A stretch of 64,000 nucleotides of DNA from Kappaphycus alvarezii (GCA_002205965.3 NADL03000659.1:864049-928048), one strand, 5' to 3'; shown: positions 45,301 through 55,965, counted from the first letter of the stretch. The notes: generated from the sequence alone by a model not told the origin. Numbers and translations are program-made.

Positions 45301-47072
45301 CCTATCGTAGATAGCGCCCTAGATTTGGGAGCAGGCGGCCCAGAAATCAGCGGTGATGGGAAATGAGGCCAGCAGTTTATCATTGAGTAGATTCCATGCT
45401 TGGAGGGGGTTCCATGCTTGGAGTTGAGGGTCCCTCATAGATTTGTCGAGTGTTAGGATTTCGAGTTTATGGCCATCTAGGACTCCAAAAAAGGGTTGCG
45501 GGGACAAACAATAAAGGTAATCTTGTGTGTTTCTGCAGAACGCAGATAATTGCCGACTTTGAGATAGAACTCAATGTACATGATGCCAGTGTCCGCCATT
45601 TACGAAGTTTCCTCCTGAAATTTCTTCCATTTTTTTGGCCTTTCTTTGGCAGGGTGGCAGCAGTAAATATCCATGACAATAAAGGTCCTTGAGAGATACC
45701 TCAGAGCTGCAAGCAACGGGGGCAATTCGGATGCACTTTTGAATCGGAGTGGTTGTTGCTGTGTTTCCCCTAGGACGGCAGAGCAAGAGAGGAAGGTGGG
45801 AATGACCCCTTGAATAAAAGAGTCCGTGGTACAGAAAAAGACGTCAGAAATGATGCTGTGTAGCAATTGTGCGGCTTGATCCTTATTGGTTTTCTTCTAA
45901 AGGACGAGGGAAAACTCATTTAACTTCTGTGAGAGGGAGGAATGGAAACACTCATGTAGTTTTCCATGGCAAGGCTCGGAGGAAACCCTGGAGAGGAAGA
46001 ATGAAAGTCGAGCCGAAAGGGACTCATTGCGGGCAGGAGGTTCTTCTTCAACGGAAAAGCCAGTTTTGCACCGAGGTAATTATGAGCACGTATTCTCGGA
46101 TGATTCCGAGTGAGTTTCCAGACACGTCTCCTGTAGTCCGAAAGAGAGGAACGTATTGCCGTAGCAAGGTCAGTATCCACCCAGGTGACGTATTCGGAAG
46201 CTTTTTGTAGGAATAAGGAAACGTTTAGGAGGTGGTCATCAAAGCAGAGCTCTGGGAGGTAAGGTTCCATGGAATTGTAATCTTCGGGGACAAATGCGGA
46301 AGGGGTGAGCAGTTCAATGTTCTAATTCTATTGAGAAAATGAGATAAATGATCGGTTTTGTTGAAGACGGCGAAGAAATGAGTGTTTTTACCACCGAAAA
46401 TTGTTTGAGCCTTCACGGGTATCGAAAACGAGTCGTTGAGGGAAACTTTCTTGACATGGTCTCTGACATAGCGTTTGAGCGCAGTTATTGCTTTTGATAT
46501 GAAGAAAAAGTGAGCGCACTGGAAGAAATTGTGGATCGGTACACTGGAAACGGTAGGCAGGGGGGTAGTTTTGTCGAAAACAGCATGTGTGGCTCCAGCA
46601 ACTGGATACAGATCACGCATGGTGGAAGTGGGGCTTTCATTTGCCTGTAGAGCCTCTTTTCAACGAATGCTTGAAATTTTTGAGCTGTTTCGGCGCTAAC
46701 AGAGTGACCAACTCGAAGGTGACGAGAAAAAAATTCACTTACAGCGCACTTTTGCAGGGGGAGTGTTGCAAATTGCATGGTAAATTATGGGACCGAAGGA
46801 GATATTGGCAGTTGGAAGAGAATTCTTGGAAGCAATCATGGTAATAGATACGATAATGGCTCGTAAGAGGAATGTGAGAGGAGTAAATCAACAGGAAGAG
46901 GGGGACTGGAAGGGTGTTTTGAGAACATGGTTGCGAGGAAGGAGAATATGTTGTGATCTGAAGGGGTAGGAGCCTCCTTCAGTGCTAGAGGTGAATTGAA
47001 AACCAATTCAGCTGCAGTGTGGAGCATTGGTTCAGAACTTATCGCTTTTAGCGGGAAGAATCTGTGGAGCAC
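42381..47072 (-). pseudogene. OrsD-like / tyrosine-recombinase-like / RecQ helicase gene, decayed
   Basis: N-terminal zone (47.07-46.2 kb): RHLRVGHSVSAETAQKF, QCAHFFFISKAITALKRY (eroded C2H2) and FSIPVKAQTIFGGKNTHFF, the pattern of fungal OrsD (DUF3505) proteins. Middle: SASELPPLLAALRYLSRTFI (45.7 kb), then YRQYHARAVKNF and LQAGHNNDTTHQIYGV (44.71-44.60 kb), recalling the recombinase C-terminal G-H...Y box. Helicase: ILRTGGGKTLTFLLPAY (motif I, about 44,065-44,090), VIVIVPLIAL (Ia), IDEYH (II, 43,806-43,820), APSATSPL (III), VFRSSTTRNNIWYLI, PIVFVNTRYL (IV), HIMVATSVYGCSIDIP (V), ESGRAGRDGK (VI, about 43,255-43,280). A Cys-rich tail includes CFKGFCVRCTG. Stops at II, IV and VI plus several shifts show decay. 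In fungi such helicases repeat near telomeres. Confidence 0.82.
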
Positions 47073-47842
47073 GAAAGTAGAAACAATGGAAGGGAATGTG
47101 TATAGGCTCTCAAGTCGGGGTCAGGCTATGATAGAGCGGGTACTTGAAGATATGATCCCATGACGGCCAATACCTCGGTCACTACAAGATGGTTTGAGAT
47201 TAAGGATTTTTACGTTAAGAGTGATGGAAGAAAATCCTATTCTCGAAGGCTCTGTAGACACGTGGGGAAGGAAGATGAATTTGAAAGTAATGCGAACGGA
47301 GCAAAGAATTACGGAAGGTATGGGATGTGGAGGATAGTGACAGGAGCGATGGGATGGTGGGTAAATTTTAAACTAACCCAAGGACCTGTTTGAGACCTGC
47401 CGAACACGCGAATATTCGAAATTCACATAATGCAAATTTTTGTCAATGCATATGACAGTGTTCAGTATGTGTACTATAGAGGTAGAATGTTGGTCGACCG
47501 ACCAGAAATTTTAGGCCAACATTATTGATCAAAATTTGTGGCCCGAAAATCTATGCGTTTTAGCCACCCCGGAAACTGTTGAGGTGCCTGATGGCACTCT
47601 TCTTCCCTATCATATCGTGACTCAGGTTTCGGCATGGTACAATTTGCAGGAACGGGAACAAAAAACTAGGACAATGGATGGAATGGGGAAATTAGAAGCA
47701 GAAAATGTTCATTTTGCTACATCAATATGGATAAAGGTAAGTAGGTCGTTCTTTCGCATTGATGGTGTTCATTATAACATTTAATCTTCTACGAAACACT
47801 ATGAGAGTGATAAAAGCTATTTTAATGAACAACAAACCGATA
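47073..47842. other. Spacer between the helicase and methyltransferase-SET genes
   Basis: About 47,488-47,560 is a hairpin-prone stretch (GTCGACCGACCAGAAATTTTA and following) resembling the MITE-like units at 51-52 kb. Two small plus-strand frames (47,160-47,393, 47,536-47,784) show no family. Confidence 0.35.
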
Positions 47843-48358
47843 CTAAAGTTGATCTACGGTACCAAAGAAATCTGGCTTGACGTAGTCCAAGTTAAGCTCT
47901 TCTCCAGCGTTGATAAGACGCGTAGAGGTCACTGTAAAGGCTTTGTAAGATATGAGGGAGTCTTTTGAGATAAAGCCTTCATCCTGTGGTAAAATAATGC
48001 AGTTTTGGGCGTGTGGGTTCTGCAAAACTTGATTGTTGAAAAAATCAAGTTCCTCGTCCTCAAGACCGTACTTCCAATCATTGGTGAATACCGAGACGCA
48101 ATAGAGAGAAGGGACGATGCAGAAGGATTTATTCCCATCAATGAGAGTACGAATTCAATTGAACTGTGATCCCTCGACTGGCACTTTAATCGCGTATGTC
48201 AAAAACGGTTATGGTCCACTCCTAATATTTCCCGACCGTAGAGCTTGAGAGAATTATTTCTTGTAAACAAGTCGTGGTAGACCACGGTACCGTAGTAGAA
48301 CGAAATTTGGGTACTCTGTTACAACGTTCGGGCTGCATGGACTCCCAGACCCGCATTT
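47843..48358 (-). pseudogene. SET domain (histone lysine methyltransferase-like)
   Basis: Begins NAGLGVHAARTL, stop, QSTQISFYYGTVVYHDLF, the G-x-G and Y-x-G-x-hydrophobic core of SET. LKLYGREILGVDHNRF follows; after a shift, LTYAIKVPVEG and LIDGNKS; then NDWKYGLEDEELDFF, HAQNCIILPQDEGF, and YKAFTVTSTRLINAGEELNL leading to DYV (the G-E-E-L-x-x-D-Y motif that holds the catalytic Tyr). The usual N-H-S-C motif is only partly visible (AQNC). One in-frame stop and at least one shift break it. No pre-SET or post-SET Cys cluster was seen. Confidence 0.78.
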
Positions 48359-48673
48359 GGGTGCTTGATTCTCGATTTTGCAACAATGGGTTAAAATAAA
48401 GAGCCTCTGCGCGTAAAAGAGCGGAACAGTCAAAAGTTTGTATGACTCATTGATAGCGACGTTTGGAGGTAGGTTTGAACATTGGATGAAGATGCCTGGG
48501 TCCTTGGCTTCGAAAGCAAGAGGAGCACCTGTTGACTAAGGGAGTTTTTGGAATGGAGGAAATCCAGGTGGATGTTCCCAGCCTTTTTCTCGAGATCTGA
48601 AAGGAGCTTGAGGTCTACGCAAACGTAGAGCTACGTCAAGGTGATCTGAGGATAGGCAAGTGTCGGTTACTCC

Positions 48674-49540
48674 CTAAACGACAGCTTGGGAAAATGCTTC
48701 GATGGCGAATATTTTTGCAGTCTTGAAATATTCCTTTTCCAGCGCACATCCGACGAAGACGCGATGAGCAAGGAGATTGAAGCAGAACTTGGCAGTGGCA
48801 AATGTACCGGCGAAGAGGTCAAGGATTAAATCATGGGGTTGAGAGAAACGGAAGATGGGATCTTGAAGGGTTTCGATAGGTTTTTGTTCGGGTCTGAGCA
48901 TAGTTCAGCCTCAAAAACAGGCCTGCGTCTTCAATGAGACTCATTATCATGGCAGTAGGCACATTTTATTGTTAAAGACGTTTCGATAGGCTAAGAAGTT
49001 GGATCTGACGAAGTTGAAGTTCCGTTAGCTGCCCATAACATCTTCTCATGCTAAAGGTAAACTTCATGCAGTTTATTTCTAGACATGCAGGGCGAATTCG
49101 GTAGCGCTGCTGAGGTAATACGATATTCGGACTGGATTGATCTTCTTGAATGAGGGATGATTAGGAAGGACGATGGGAGACTTGGACGCCATAAAGATAT
49201 TATAATCACTTTCATCATCGTCTCTGGTGTATGTAGTGAATCCACGCTTCCAGCAGGGGAATGTACCTGCGGTACAGAATATAATCGCATGTCCGACATT
49301 TCGAAGAGCGAAATCGCCGACTCGGACTCCTTCCATCATATCACTTTTCGTGAGTGTGTCGTAGGGGTTCTTCTCGGGGTTGCGGGCTCTCCGGACGTTG
49401 TACGGGGTGTCTGTTAGGAAAAGATGCACTGCTTCTTCTATGCTTGTTCCGGAAATGACCTCGTGGCTACCCAATATGTTTGTGAAAGAACATGTATACA
49501 TCGAGCACCACTCCCGCATTGACTCGCGAAGTAGTTTCAT
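48674..49540 (-). pseudogene. DNA N6/N4 methyltransferase domain
   Basis: EAVHLFLTDTPYNVRRARNP (motif IV at about 49,414-49,400) reads D-T-P-Y where the family has D-P-P-Y. NVGHAIIFCTAGTFPCWKRG follows as the next strand. A stop-ridden 180-base stretch separates this from PEQKPIETLQDPIFRFSQPH and LILDLFAGTFATAKFCFNLL (motifs X and I, about 48,890-48,790), then RVFVGCALEKEYFKTAKIF. The K-P...L...LDLFAG-T and G...E..Y pattern is that of the N6_N4_Mtase family, common in bacteria and phage and rare in eukaryotes. DPPY favours adenine-N6 but does not exclude cytosine-N4. Confidence 0.8.
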
Positions 49541-51140
49541 TGTGACCTCTTTGTCTTGGTTAGAAATGCTGGAAGAGATAGCAGCGGAGGAAATAGAGTT
49601 GAATTGTGGTGGATGAACGGGGGCGGATGAAGAAGATGAGGGAAGCGGGCCATCAGAGTTTGTAATGTCTTGGAGAGGCTTTTGGGATTATTGACGCATG
49701 TAGTTCCAGACGGTTCTGGCCAACGGCTGTGTGTGACAATCTTTTCAACCGACGTGGAACTACGCCATAGCTTGAGCGGTACTCGTCCAGAAATGTGCAT
49801 TGATGGGGAAGTTACAATGTATACAAATCGGATGACCAAGTAACTCTGAAGATATCCTCTGGGAAATGCTGGAGTAGCTCACGCAAAGCGTTTTCAACCT
49901 CTGCTAGTAGTTGCACCGGGAAAGGAGCGAGTAGTGAGGTATTGAGAGTGAGCTCTACGTCCAATTGAGGATTGGGACGATGGGAGAGTGGGACGTAGCC
50001 ACCATCCCGGTTGTTGACAATCGACGGTTGAAATGAAGGGTATAGGAAACAAAGGTATGTGGCGGCCATTTCCAAGATACACAGAAAACGAGGGAGGTAG
50101 CAAAACTGTCCCATGCTTTGACGACTGATTTGATACCATACGCAGTCCTTGTCGACTTGTTGAGTGGAGGTAGGAAAGTTGCGTCTTGACTTGCAAAGAA
50201 TCGAGATAATGTTCCGGATCTCCTTCGCTTGATACCGGTTCGGCCAGAGAAAGTGGTGGTAGCATCAATGGAGGAAGTTATTTGTGCAATGCTGGATAGA
50301 AAAAGTAGCTCCTGGAATTAGGTTCCACCGGAGGTATTAAAGAGGTCCTTAGTCGTTGCTTGTTTTTGTCTCGCTCCACAGTCTGTGAGAAAGGAGCAAA
50401 TGAGAGCTGGGACGCGAAGAGGGATTTCATTGGATACAATGCTTCTGCAGAATGATATCACTCGCAAGTCTTCTTGACTGCGCAGTATCATTCCTTGAGC
50501 TACAGGGTAGGTACGCATATTGATATTTATTTGTAACACATCCCGTATAGCATTGCTGTTGTAGTTAGATGGTTTACTTGGAGATACGACAACTTGTAGA
50601 AAGGCCGAAATCGTCATGTTAATTTGTGAGTCAGTCTAGTCGTAGAATTTGTTACAAAACGCTTCGCAAAAGGCTGAGTACGCGAGGGTATCATTTCTTT
50701 CGGAAGATGAAACGAAGTATTCGACACAGCTAGCTGCTTTTTGGACAAAGAGTCTTGTTTCCCCATGGCGGAGAGAAAGTAAATGTAGATGAAGCACACA
50801 GAACAGTTTCCAGAAAGAGGAAAATGGCCTTGACGAAAACAAATCAGAATGGAAAAGAATGAAAATATGGTAATATGGGGCTTAAAATAATGACGTAGAG
50901 AGAAATGAAGTTAATGAACTATGATGAGTAACTTTAAGGGAAAATGGCCGAAGAAATAGATACCATTCATACAGAATTTTATCATGTGATATGCTCATGA
51001 ATATTAGGAGGATTGTTTGTACAATAGTGAACTAATACGTTTACGTTAGGTAAATTAGACAAAACAAATTATTTTCGTTCAACGAGCGGGGTTAGCCGTG
51101 CTAAGAAGCGGAGTGCTGAAAATGTACTGCTTTGTATATT

Positions 51141-51230
51141 TTTGGATCAAGGATTTCTGGCCAAAATTCCTTGGTCAAAAATCCTAGTCGACCGTCCTTA
51201 CCAAATCTTATAGTGGTGCTCTCATTAAAT
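51141..51230. repeat. MITE-like unit 1
   Basis: TTGGTCAAAAATCCTAGTCG, ACCGTCC, TACCAAATCTTATAGTGGTG. The same ordered motifs (CCTAGTCG, GCCGT, ...AGCAAACCTTACAGTG) occur at 52.2 kb, and a shorter version at 51.98 kb. The left part forms an inverted pair around GGATTTCTGGCCAAAATTCC. Confidence 0.55.
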
Positions 51231-51859
51231 ATACTGTAAGGAAAACTTGGAATAGCGTTACGGCACGTGGTGACGAGTAGCGGCCGCCATCGCAGCCTTT
51301 ATCAGAAGCCTTAAGGCGAAGGTATTCCCTCGGCTTCACCAAAAGTGCACCTATGCCATTTAGGTCACCTATAAAGCTTCAGCAATTGGTCGTAGGCCAT
51401 AAAATGCAGATTCCTGGCTCCCGCTCTAAATCTATTCGACTTTAGTGGCCCTTTCAAGTACTGAAGAAAATTAATGTGTATAATCGTTAAAAACCTGGTG
51501 AGTTCTGGGATTCAGAATAGCATATTTTGCACAGGACTATAGTGTACTGTACATGCACGTTGAGAATTACTTCACCACAGAAATAATCAGGTGCAACATG
51601 CAAAGTCTTGATTACCCCAATGTAACAAACCTATAACCGTTAGGTTTGACCAAGGTGGCTAAACTCTGCATGTTGTGGGGCATGACATATTACAGGCGCG
51701 GCACACGTGGACCAAATCGCATAAAGAATCTGCTGATAAAGCAGAGTCCTCACTCCCCACGCCAATCATCCGCTGCGGGTTGAGACAGCGGCCGCGTATT
51801 CGTCGATTAACTTCGACGTCGTTTCAGACGGCGATCCAAATGAGTCGAAAGCTAGCGTA

Positions 51860-52160
51860 GTATGTACTGTACATGCACTGTAAAGTACATACAGTACTTC
51901 AGTGCAGTATAGTACTGTACAATAGAGTGGAGTACAGCAGCGGGCCGGAGGGGACGGCCGTTGCCCAAAATGTTGGTTGGCCGTGTATAGCAATCTTAGA
52001 GTGGAGCCGTCAATGGCTGCACTGTAAGTGCACCGTGATGAACAGTAATGTACAGTAGTGTAATCATTGCACAGTACTGTACACATTGCAGTGCTTTGTA
52101 CTGTAAATGCACCGTACTGTACATGCACCCTACTGTATATACTATACAGTACAGCAGCTG
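51860..52160. repeat. TACTGTAC-rich palindromic repeat and MITE-like unit 2
   Basis: The words GTACTGTA, TGTACATGCAC, CTGTACA and CAGTAC occur about 20 times, on both strands because they are near-palindromic. A MITE-like unit interrupts them (51,940-52,020: GGACGGCCGTTGCCC, then TTGGTTGGCCGTGTATAGCA). The array starts again after the unit, so the unit may have inserted into it. Confidence 0.6.
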
Positions 52161-52262
52161 GACGGGGAGTGACGGCCGACCAGGATTTTTAGGCAAGGAT
52201 TTTGAGATAAAAATACTTGGACTAAAATCCTAGTCGGCCGTTCATAGCAAACCTTACAGTGA
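52160..52262. repeat. MITE-like hairpin unit 3
   Basis: CGGCCGACCAGGATTTTTAG (52,173) and CTAAAATCCTAGTCGGCCG (52,212) are inverted repeats with a 20-base AT-rich loop. The right end continues TTCATAGCAAACCTTACAGT as in the other units. No coding capacity, so a non-autonomous element moved by an unidentified transposase is likely. Confidence 0.65.
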
Positions 52263-52965
52263 TGGCTACTAGATTGGAACTGTGGCAATACCCTTGTCTC
52301 AACCGCAAAAAGTTGACGTAGTTCTGTGGCGGTCCAAGAAAATATGATCACGTGTTTTGCAGAGCTAATTTTCATTCAATCTTAGAAATTCGAAGCAGAG
52401 TGTCAATGTCGGGTAGAGGAAAGAGTTTGGAAACAGTTCAAATATAAATAAAATTTTAGTACCTTCATTAAAATATGTAAATCGACCTGCTAAACAAAGG
52501 AAGGACTCGAAAGGCTTAATCTATATCTGATTTATGTTAAATGATCTGTTGAACAATTGTGGGCTAGAAAATAGCCTATGATTTGATATTTTTCCCCTTC
52601 TCATGTTCATAAACTACTCGCCTGCCTAGGTAATATGATTTAATTTTCAGTAGTCGCAAATACAAAAATCAATCCTATTTCAAAGAATGGACTTCAGAAG
52701 GAGCATCTGAATCTTAAAAAAAATGAATGTTCTTTTGACGGCCTGGAAAGAAATAGTAGATCTGGAATTATTTGATGTTAGAGAATAATGTCGTTTATGA
52801 GCGAAATGAGAAGACAGTCATGATGAGAAGTGGTGTAAGTTAGGAGATGAATTCAAGGCGATCCCGGAAAACAAATCGTGGAAGTTTGGTACACTTAGAC
52901 AAAAGTTTTTTTAGATAACGTTGTAGCTAAGCTTGTTGGGTAAAACATGGGGTCTTCACTATTGG

Positions 52966-52977
52966 GTATATAAATCC
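52966..52977 (+). promoter_or_regulatory. TATA box
   Basis: GTATATAAATCC lies about 115 bases before the ATG at 53,086. It is the only clear core promoter motif in this stretch and points at the small Cys-rich gene. Confidence 0.45.
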
Positions 52978-53085
52978 AAGCTTTGAACTCGTAATCTTAG
53001 TAAAGCTTTGTTTCTGTATACAAGACCTCTAGCTTTAATACTTTCCTCCATTTCTTTCTTCTATCGGTCTTTTTCACAACATTGC

Positions 53086-53356
53086 GATGAAGTTCTCCGT
53101 TCCATATTGGAACAACACTATGAAGATCATCCTCAAGTGAGAATGCAAGATGTGCGAACAATCTGTTCATTACAATTGCGACTGTGGACAAAGAGAGTAT
53201 CCCAAGGATGCGGCGTCCCACAAGGATCGAGTTTTAGATTTCGTGGTGTGCTCAGTGGACTGCTGGAAGAAAGAATTTTTTTGGCGGGATAGCAATGATC
53301 GGAAGTTCTGCGGATTTAATTTGTGCTTGTTGAAGTCTGAGAGTGGAGTTAATTAA
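53086..53356 (+). pseudogene. Small Cys-rich protein, broken
   Basis: ATG at 53,086 (MKFSVPYWNNTMKIILK) reaches a stop after 17 codons. Reading resumes directly after the stop (frame 53,150-53,356) with CKMCEQSVHYNCDCGQREYP, KDAASHKDRVLDFVVCSVDC and WKKEFFWRDSNDRKFCGF. The spaced C-x2-C, C-x-C, H and C-x3-C could bind zinc, in the style of the Cys clusters seen in some fungal transposon proteins. No exact family match. A further frame at 53,421-53,729 may be its continuation. Confidence 0.4.
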
Positions 53357-53420
53357 GAGACTGCGCAAAGAAGAGGTATCTTGGACGAAGGAGAGGGTTG
53401 CGGGTAGAAAGTGAAGGAAA

Positions 53421-53729
53421 TTGGTTCTAGAGAGATTGAAGGTGACAAAAAAGTTGAGCTTATTGCGGTTTCAAAGACCCCTAATGTCGTATCGGAGTGA
53501 ATTTTGGACAGTTGTCACAGCTCTTCACGAGATTATAGACGTGCTTATGGATACTCGGCGACCGGAATCTTTTTGCAATATTGTTTTGGATGTTTCGGGA
53601 ACTCAATGCGCTTACGCATCATTAAAAGTTCTCAGGATCTTTAGTTATTCTTTCAAAGGGGCCACTAGTCGAGTACTGCCTTTAATGTGTCGGAAGAGTT
53701 ACCTTTTCCACAATGTAAAAGCATTTTGA
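53421..53729 (+). CDS. Unknown 102-residue reading frame
   Basis: MVLERLKVTKKLSLLRFQRP, then YRSEFWTVVTALHEIIDVLM and FKGATSRVLPLMCRKSYLF. Not recognised. Its position suggests it belongs with the small Cys-rich gene just upstream. Confidence 0.25.
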   Translation: MVLERLKVTKKLSLLRFQRPLMSYRSEFWTVVTALHEIIDVLMDTRRPESFCNIVLDVSGTQCAYASLKVLRIFSYSFKGATSRVLPLMCRKSYLFHNVKAF

Positions 53730-53930
53730 TTCCTTCGTACCAAATTTATGTGTTCAAAATCAACATTTCGCACTTTTATTTAGTCATGTCATTTCATTTG
53801 TCTATGAAGTTTAGCTGCGTACTCGTTATCGTTTGGCACTTGCACTTCGGAACCATCGATGATGTCATGAGAAGCTTTTCATTTGGGTTCATTGTAACCC
53901 TCAAACTGGATAGCTAATCAGCAGGCTGAT

Positions 53931-54185
53931 TATTGCATCCGAGTCTGTTCGCAATTTCAAACCGACACTCTCTAGAATTTTCGAGATATCGAACAAAGCG
54001 ATGATGTACATCTTTCTTATAAAATGGTGTCTTAATTTCTTGGTGATCAGATATCAGGACAAATCTTTCGAGTGATAAAAGGTACACGCGAAACTTTTTC
54101 AGTGGGAAGAAGACAGCGTGTAATTCTTTTTCACAGACTGAGAATCTCTTTTCTGCATCATTCGGAGAACGACTTGCGAATTAAA
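53931..54185 (-). pseudogene. RNase H C-terminal half of gypsy 3
   Basis: [40 protein letters not shown] and VRYLENSRECRFEIANRLGC, ending NNQPAD and a stop at 53,931. E (in CEKEL) and D (in ISDH) are the second and third acidic positions. Confidence 0.7.
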
Positions 54186-54601
54186 GAGGATTAAATCTTC
54201 CGTTTTCACCTTTTGGGAACAAAACGGCGCCCAGTGACTGTTCGGAAGCATCTGTTTCCACAACAAATGTTATCTTCATATCTTCATACAGCACTGGAGA
54301 GACACATAGCTCATGTTGATACTCATCAAATGCAGTTTGCATTTCCTAGTTCCAGTAAAAAACTTTGCGTTCTTCGTAGTACCGGCATGCAACGGTGCTG
54401 CTGCTTTGGCGAAACTTTTGTAAATCTTTAGTAATATGTGCCCATTCCTAAGAAGCTTCTAATCTCCGTCTTTGAATTTAACCTTGGAGCCAACTTGTTT
54501 TTTTGTTTTCTCTGGATCCATTTTAATTCACTCTTGATCGACGATATGACTAATTAATTGGATAGAAGTTTACGCAAAGAAGCATTTGCTCAGCTTAATA
54601 T

Positions 54602-54844
54602 TCAGGTTTTATGCTGATATCGTGTATACCATGCCTTGACATGCGATATGTGTTGATCCAAGTGATTTGAGAATATTATCACATCACTCATATAAATTCT
54701 TGCAAATGGAAGTACTTTCAGAACCTCGTTTATCATTCTTTGAAATGTAACTAACGCGTTCATGAGACCAAAAGTCATCACTTCGAATCTGAAGGTACCG
54801 GCATTGTTCGTAAAAGTTGACTTTTCCTTACATATTTCATCCAA
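54602..54844 (-). pseudogene. Reverse transcriptase palm of gypsy 3
   Basis: TFRFEVMTFGLMNALVTFQR is motif B, and ARIYMSDVIIFSNHLDQH contains the catalytic box as YMSD in place of YxDD, so the first Asp is lost. Flanks in other frames extend RT to about 55,100. Confidence 0.7.
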
Positions 54845-55899
54845 CGGAATCTCCTAATAGCCAGTGTAAAGGGAAATTGCGCTGAAGTATCCTCTATGAT
54901 TCTCCCCATTTTTGAAATTGGGAAACGATCAGGTATCATGTTCCCGTTCAGTAACCCATAATCAAGTCAGAATCTCGTGTTTTCATCCTTCCTGGTTTTG
55001 ATGAAAACTGGGAACGACCATGAAGAAGACGTCGGTGATATTATACAATTTTTAGCATCTTCATGACGTTTTATGAGATAAACTGTGCCTACTTCGGCTG
55101 CGGGAGCCAAGGTCTGTGATAAATTGGTTATGGTTCTACTATCTCAAAGTCGTCTCTTATGCGAATATCTACTTGACGCAAGTCTCGCACATCCCATGCA
55201 ATGACTCTTTACCAAAAAAAATATCTCTAAAACGTTCTTGGTTGCTTGAAGAGGAAGATGACTCCAATTGTTCCTGAATTTTCGGTCTTCTTTTCTCTTT
55301 CTGTTCTAATTTGATCGCAAAAGGTCCTTTTTTACTCCCATAAGGCTAATTTCTTCCTCTAAACTCTCATTTGCTATATTTTTTTTCCATTTTCCAGTTG
55401 ACGTACAATATACAGGCCTGCTTTCATCGCCACAGTCCCTGAAATCATCCTTTACGAAGCCAGAGTCCAAACCGTCCCACTCGAAGTTCAGGATATCTTC
55501 TTCGGAGTTGGCCAAGCGGTCACTTTGATCCTCGGTCCCCCAATCTTCACTTGCCTTACTAGATGTGAATTCATCGCTGTTTGTTTCACGTAAATTCCCC
55601 TTACCACCGCTTCTTTCGTAGTCGAGTGGTATCCAGTCCTCCGTTCTATCTACCTGGAAGGACACACTTGGATTCCAGGATCTATGCATGTCTCCAATTT
55701 TTCCTTCGGTGGGCAGCCAGTGATTACGTCTAATTGAAGGTCAGGAGTGACCAGTAAATCCATATTGACTTTTAGATCTGCGAGTAGCAATGCAGTATTT
55801 TCGACCGTGCTAAAAAAATAAGGGACGCGGTCCCATCAGCGACAATCATCTACCTCGTTGTAGGAATAGATTTAAGGCCAATATGGTCTACCAAGCTCC

Positions 55900-55965
55900 C
55901 TAAGATCAAGTTTGGAACAGCCTCTGAATCGAGAAACGCTTGAGTTGCTCTTCCGAAAACCTTGA
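55900..55965 (-). pseudogene. Protease active-site remnant of gypsy 3
   Basis: TQAFLDSEAVPNLILGSLVD holds D-S-E-A where an active retropepsin has D-S/T-G-A. The strand MIVADGTASL follows after a stop. Position between gag and RT fits. Confidence 0.5.

Larger units (their letters stand above)
47843..50799 (-). pseudogene. Beta-class DNA methyltransferase fused to a SET domain, decayed
   Basis: One minus-strand gene read across shifts. N-terminal part (50.8-49.6 kb): MGKQDSLSKKQLAVSNTSFH, then after an ATGA overlap MTISAFLQVVVSPSKPSNYN and NPQLDVELTLNTSLLAPFPV; no family. Methyltransferase: motif IV comes first, then the FxGxG-like motif I, the beta-class order (details in the domain entry). 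A linker of about 100 residues (GAPLAFEAKDPGIFIQCSNL) leads into a SET domain that ends the protein at 47,843. Putting a DNA N6-adenine or N4-cytosine methylase and a histone methylase on one chain would link the two marks. That is inference. It sits 0.8 kb upstream of the RecQ-like gene on the same strand. Confidence 0.78.
50800..52959. other. Repeat-rich intergenic region
   Basis: Contains three MITE-like units and a TACTGTAC-rich stretch, listed separately. The stretch 52,380-52,960 is AT-rich with nothing recognised. It separates the start of the methyltransferase-SET gene from a small plus-strand gene and could hold the promoter of either. Confidence 0.45.
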
